This document shows, piece after piece, positions 8,308-10,691 of a DNA stretch of 10,691 nucleotides. Source of the stretch: Thalassiosira profunda (lineage: Eukaryota; Bacillariophyta; Thalassiosirophyceae; Thalassiosirales; Thalassiosiraceae); contig JALLAP010002747.1 in assembly GCA_036939355.1 (NCBI GenBank), forward strand, positions 1 to 10,691, read 5' to 3'. The first letter of the stretch is position 1. Each line of letters begins with the position of its first letter. Below the pieces are notes generated by a model, which did no database searches, had not been told where the DNA came from, and saw nothing but the letters and a program-made list of their open reading frames with translations. The position numbers were made by a program, and so were the translations under genes.

Positions 8308-9641
8308 TTACACCGACGACACCTTGAGTGTGACCTTGAGGGCTTCGTAAATGAAATACCCAATGGCTGTGCTGGGAATCTTCTCCAAGCATGCCGGTCC
8401 AAGCCCGTTAAACAAGACGTGGACGCCCTCGGTTTTACCAACGTGGTAAAGTCCCGCGAACATATTGGTGTACGTGTAGTCCTCCTTATCGTCGTCCTTC
8501 TTCGCCACGTTCATGCTCTGCATCTGCATGCGGCGACGGATCACATCGAGAGGATGGGCGGACGCTTGTGCGGCCGCACCGCCAGCGGCACCGAGGAGAA
8601 GCAGGGCCACAGTTCCAATGGGGCCAATGTACATCTCCCACCTCTTCTTGAGGGTTTCGTACACCATGAACTCCACGCCCACGTACGGGAACATGGCGAT
8701 GAGGGTGGGTCCCAGGCCCCGGTAGAGGCCGGTTATCCCTGACGTGCGGAACACGTGGGAGAGGGCGCCAGAAATCGACGTGCACTTGTCCGGGTATAGA
8801 GTAAGCATGGTCTTGACGACCTCAAGAGGGTAAACAATCGACGCGGCCACCATGCCGGCAATGCCGCCGGCGAACAGCCTCGCTCCAGCGTGGAGCGAGC
8901 CAGCGCTGGCTCCAGCCGCAAGTCCAACTCCCGCCAACATCATCCTTCTCTTCATGAACTCGTACACAAGGAACTGCCAAGCGACAGGGAGTAGGACGAC
9001 ATGAGATGTGCACAGAGGTGCAAAAAGAATGCATCGAGGTGCATGTGACGTGCAAAACTTACCTGAGTACCACGGCTGGGCGCCACCTTGAGGCAGTTGG
9101 CCCCGTTGCCCTTGAACATGCCCCGGAGGCCCTCCTTCTTCCACGTCTCGCTCAGCTCGTAGGACATCGAGGTGCACTCGTCTCCGCGGCACATCATCAC
9201 AGTGGACACCATCTCGATGGGGGCGCAGAACGTTCTCGAGATGATGCCGGCGATGGCCCCGGCGTAGACGAGCTTGACGCCCTGCGCGGCGGGGGTGCTG
9301 TAGCCCGAGAGCCAGTTGGTCAGGAATACGAAAAATGCCGTTACGGCCGCGGCCACGGGGACCTTGGTCGCCAGGCGCAGCGCGGCGCTGGCGGTGGCCC
9401 CGGATTTGGGGATCGAGAGGGCTATTGTTTGCGCCGCATTGGCGTCTATGGCATCGGGATCGTCGGTGTACCGCAGCGGGGCCGCCGCGGAGGCGTTCGC
9501 CCGCTTCCTCGGAGACGCATTCATGGTCACCGGCGAAATACTTCTGGCGCTGACGCTCGGCGGCATAACAGAGAGGGCCTGGAATCCGCTGACGACGACA
9601 GGGAGGACCAGGGACGGTAGCAGGGTCGATAGCGCTCTCAT
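8308..9641 (-). CDS. SLC25 (mitochondrial carrier family) protein with plastid-type presequence
   Basis: Minus-strand exons 9641-9063 and 8973-8308 splice in phase 0 to 414 residues. Three carrier repeats are visible through their signatures: PIEMVS (141-146), PLEVVK (242-247) and PLDVIR (334-339), each followed by a matrix-type loop and a G-x-[FY]-[KR]-G motif (GMFKGN, GLYRGL, VLFNGL). The style of repeats 1 and 2 resembles the BT1 / CoA / SCaMC nucleotide-carrier branch, so a nucleotide or nucleotide-like substrate is a guess. The N-terminus is not mitochondrial: residues 1-19 are a signal peptide ending VVVSG|F20, an ASAFAP-like site, followed by a Ser/Ala/Arg-rich stretch, which suggests a plastid envelope location. 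A further hydrophobic stretch (94-114) lies before the first canonical helix. Total length exceeds the usual 300 or so because of this N-terminal region. Repeat 1 has Ser where Lys/Arg is usual. Confidence 0.94.
8974..9062 (-). other. Intron in carrier gene (89 bp, phase 0)
   Basis: On the minus strand the donor is CTCAG|GTAAGT and the acceptor GCTTGGCAG|TTC. Splicing joins VAPSRGTQ to FLVYEFMKR, the normal transition from the repeat-1 amphipathic helix to helix 2 in SLC25 proteins. The intron holds a degenerate 21-bp repeat (9009-9054). A CTCAT serves as a possible branch point. Confidence 0.94.
9009..9054. repeat. Degenerate 21-bp tandem repeat inside carrier intron
   Basis: TGCA recurs at 9009, 9030 and 9051, exactly 21 bp apart. 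The first two units open with TGCACAGAGGTGCA and TGCATCGAGGTGCA, which differ at two of 14 positions and are near-palindromic. The third unit is only a remnant. Confidence 0.55.
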
Positions 9642-10617
9642 TGCAGGCTATTGGGGCGAATTGTGATCAGCCTTGGCCGCCCTCTGCCCTCTCCGTCATT
9701 TTGCTGTTTGCAAAGCTCGGCCTGTTTGGTTGTTGGGGTGCGCTGACGAGGTGGCATCTTTTCTCCCCTGGTTGGTATGTTCCTTCCCACAACACAGTCC
9801 ACTGACTCGTAAAATATGGCGCGAGAGGGTCAGGTTTGTCACCCACAGGAGTAGATGACAAGGCGGCCACGTCCCATTTTCAAATCGGAGGCTACCCTAC
9901 AGCGGAATCAATAGGTAGGGCGAATCTTTGAGGAGCCAATCCCGTCGCGCAAGATTGGCCCACTGCTCGTTGTCAGCTGCTCTCGATCCTGGATGCGGCC
10001 TCGCTCGAGGTGTGCTGTCATTGTCATTGGTAATGGTGGGGTCGTCGACTGAGGACGCGGCGGCAGATATTCTAATCTCGGAAGGAATATCTTGCCTGCT
10101 CCTCTTGCTCCTTCCTCGTCTCATTTTCTCTCTACCGGCGGGGGTTCGTTGCTCTTGAGTCTTGAGTTCCTAGAGAGACCTGCATATTCTATTCAAGTGA
10201 AAAGTTGGGGCTTTGCTCCTGTTGCAATCCCACGGATTCTGCTTAACACAGTGGCTTGCTTAGAGCCCTGTGCGCGTGATAGAAAATAGTACGGATTTGA
10301 GAGCCAAGAGAGTAAACAGGCTTTGGCAAACACACAGCTCGGGATGGCCCCAGGTCGAGAAACCCCATCCTGAAGTTGGATTCTTGAGAGTCAGCAGCCG
10401 CCGCAAGCATACAGAGCATCATCTCAGTGCAGAGCACCACCCAACAACTTCAATGCAGCACTGCTTTTCAAGCGTCTAGCGTACTACGTACAAGAAGAGT
10501 AGATGTACTTACGAAGATCCCGCCCCGCATTTCCAATTTCCACTGCACAAATCAGATATGGCAAAGCCTTATCTCTACCCTGCTATTTGATTTTTCCTTC
10601 AGACGACGTTTTCACAT

Positions 10618-10646
10618 ACGTAGGAATTATTATTGAACGTAGGAAT
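10618..10646 (+). repeat. 10-bp direct repeat ACGTAGGAAT
   Basis: ACGTAGGAAT occurs at 10618-10627 and again at 10637-10646, separated by 9 bp of AT-rich sequence. It is too short to assign to a mobile element. Confidence 0.5.
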
Positions 10647-10672
10647 CCATACCTTTATTCGGAATCTAGCAC

Positions 10673-10691
10673 TCTTTCTAATTTAGAAAGA
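10673..10691. repeat. Perfect 8-bp inverted repeat at the window end
   Basis: TCTTTCTA (10673-10680) and TAGAAAGA (10684-10691) are exact reverse complements around a 3-base ATT loop. It may be a chance hairpin, a repeat-element end, or part of a longer palindrome cut by the window edge. Confidence 0.5.

Larger units (their letters stand above)
9642..10691. other. Region without a supportable gene; carrier promoter and AT-rich tail
   Basis: The first few hundred bases should contain the carrier promoter (- strand), including TTGCAAAGC at 9708-9716, a word also found upstream of sufD. Open frames here are short (75 codons or fewer with ATG) and none shows a recognisable domain. The best of them is the minus-strand frame 10124-9897 (75 codons, Arg/Ser/Asp-rich), which could be a small gene or exon but has no independent support. 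Base composition becomes AT-rich after about 10540, where two short repeats occur (10618-10646 and 10673-10691). No tRNA or transposon end was recognised. Confidence 0.55.

Noticed and set aside
8952..9062. Carrier first exon read through into the intron as a 229-codon protein
   Set aside because: The read-through lacks carrier repeats 2 and 3. Using the GTAAGT donor at 9062 joins exactly to FLVYEFMKR and restores all three repeats.
1..10691. Mobile element, CRISPR array, phage or defence system
   Set aside because: No transposase, integrase, reverse transcriptase, long terminal repeats or regularly spaced repeats were seen; the genes are ordinary nuclear algal genes.

Overview
This is nuclear DNA of a eukaryote, most likely an alga with a red-algal-derived complex plastid (ochrophyte or haptophyte type). 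Four protein genes carry five short GT-AG introns (65-129 bp), there is no operon layout, and two proteins start with a signal peptide followed at once by Phe (DA|F in SufD, SG|F in the carrier). That is the ASAFAP-like bipartite presequence used to reach plastids with three or four membranes. Genus and species cannot be read from the window.

Layout. (1) 1-2943, + strand: the 3' part of a kinesin-14-type motor protein, with three visible exons and the 5' end outside the window. (2) 5389-3033, - strand: a three-exon gene for a 720-residue GlpA/LhgO-like FAD oxidoreductase with a C-terminal BFD-like [2Fe-2S] domain and an unusual internal hydrophobic insertion. (3) 5719-7800, + strand: an intronless gene for plastid SufD, a scaffold protein of Fe-S cluster assembly. 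(4) 9641-8308, - strand: a two-exon gene for an SLC25 (mitochondrial-carrier family) protein with a plastid-type presequence. The last 1.05 kb (9642-10691) has no supportable gene; it holds the carrier promoter and a progressively AT-rich tail with small repeats.

Organisation. Genes alternate in orientation. Kinesin and oxidoreductase converge with only 89 bp between stop codons, so their mRNA ends must nearly meet or overlap. Oxidoreductase and sufD diverge from a 329-bp interval that must hold both promoters. sufD and the carrier converge across 507 bp.

Functional links. The kinesin stands alone (microtubules, probably the spindle). sufD supports plastid Fe-S assembly, and its divergent neighbour encodes a predicted Fe-S flavoenzyme, which makes co-expression through a shared promoter possible but unproven. 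The carrier would move a metabolite, probably a nucleotide or nucleotide-like compound, across a plastid-associated membrane. No mobile element, CRISPR array, tRNA, rRNA or clearly new multi-gene system was found. The most unusual items are the membrane-segment insertion and N-terminal cysteine cluster of the oxidoreductase, the plastid-type carrier with an extra hydrophobic helix, and the SxIP motif and tail motif of the kinesin.
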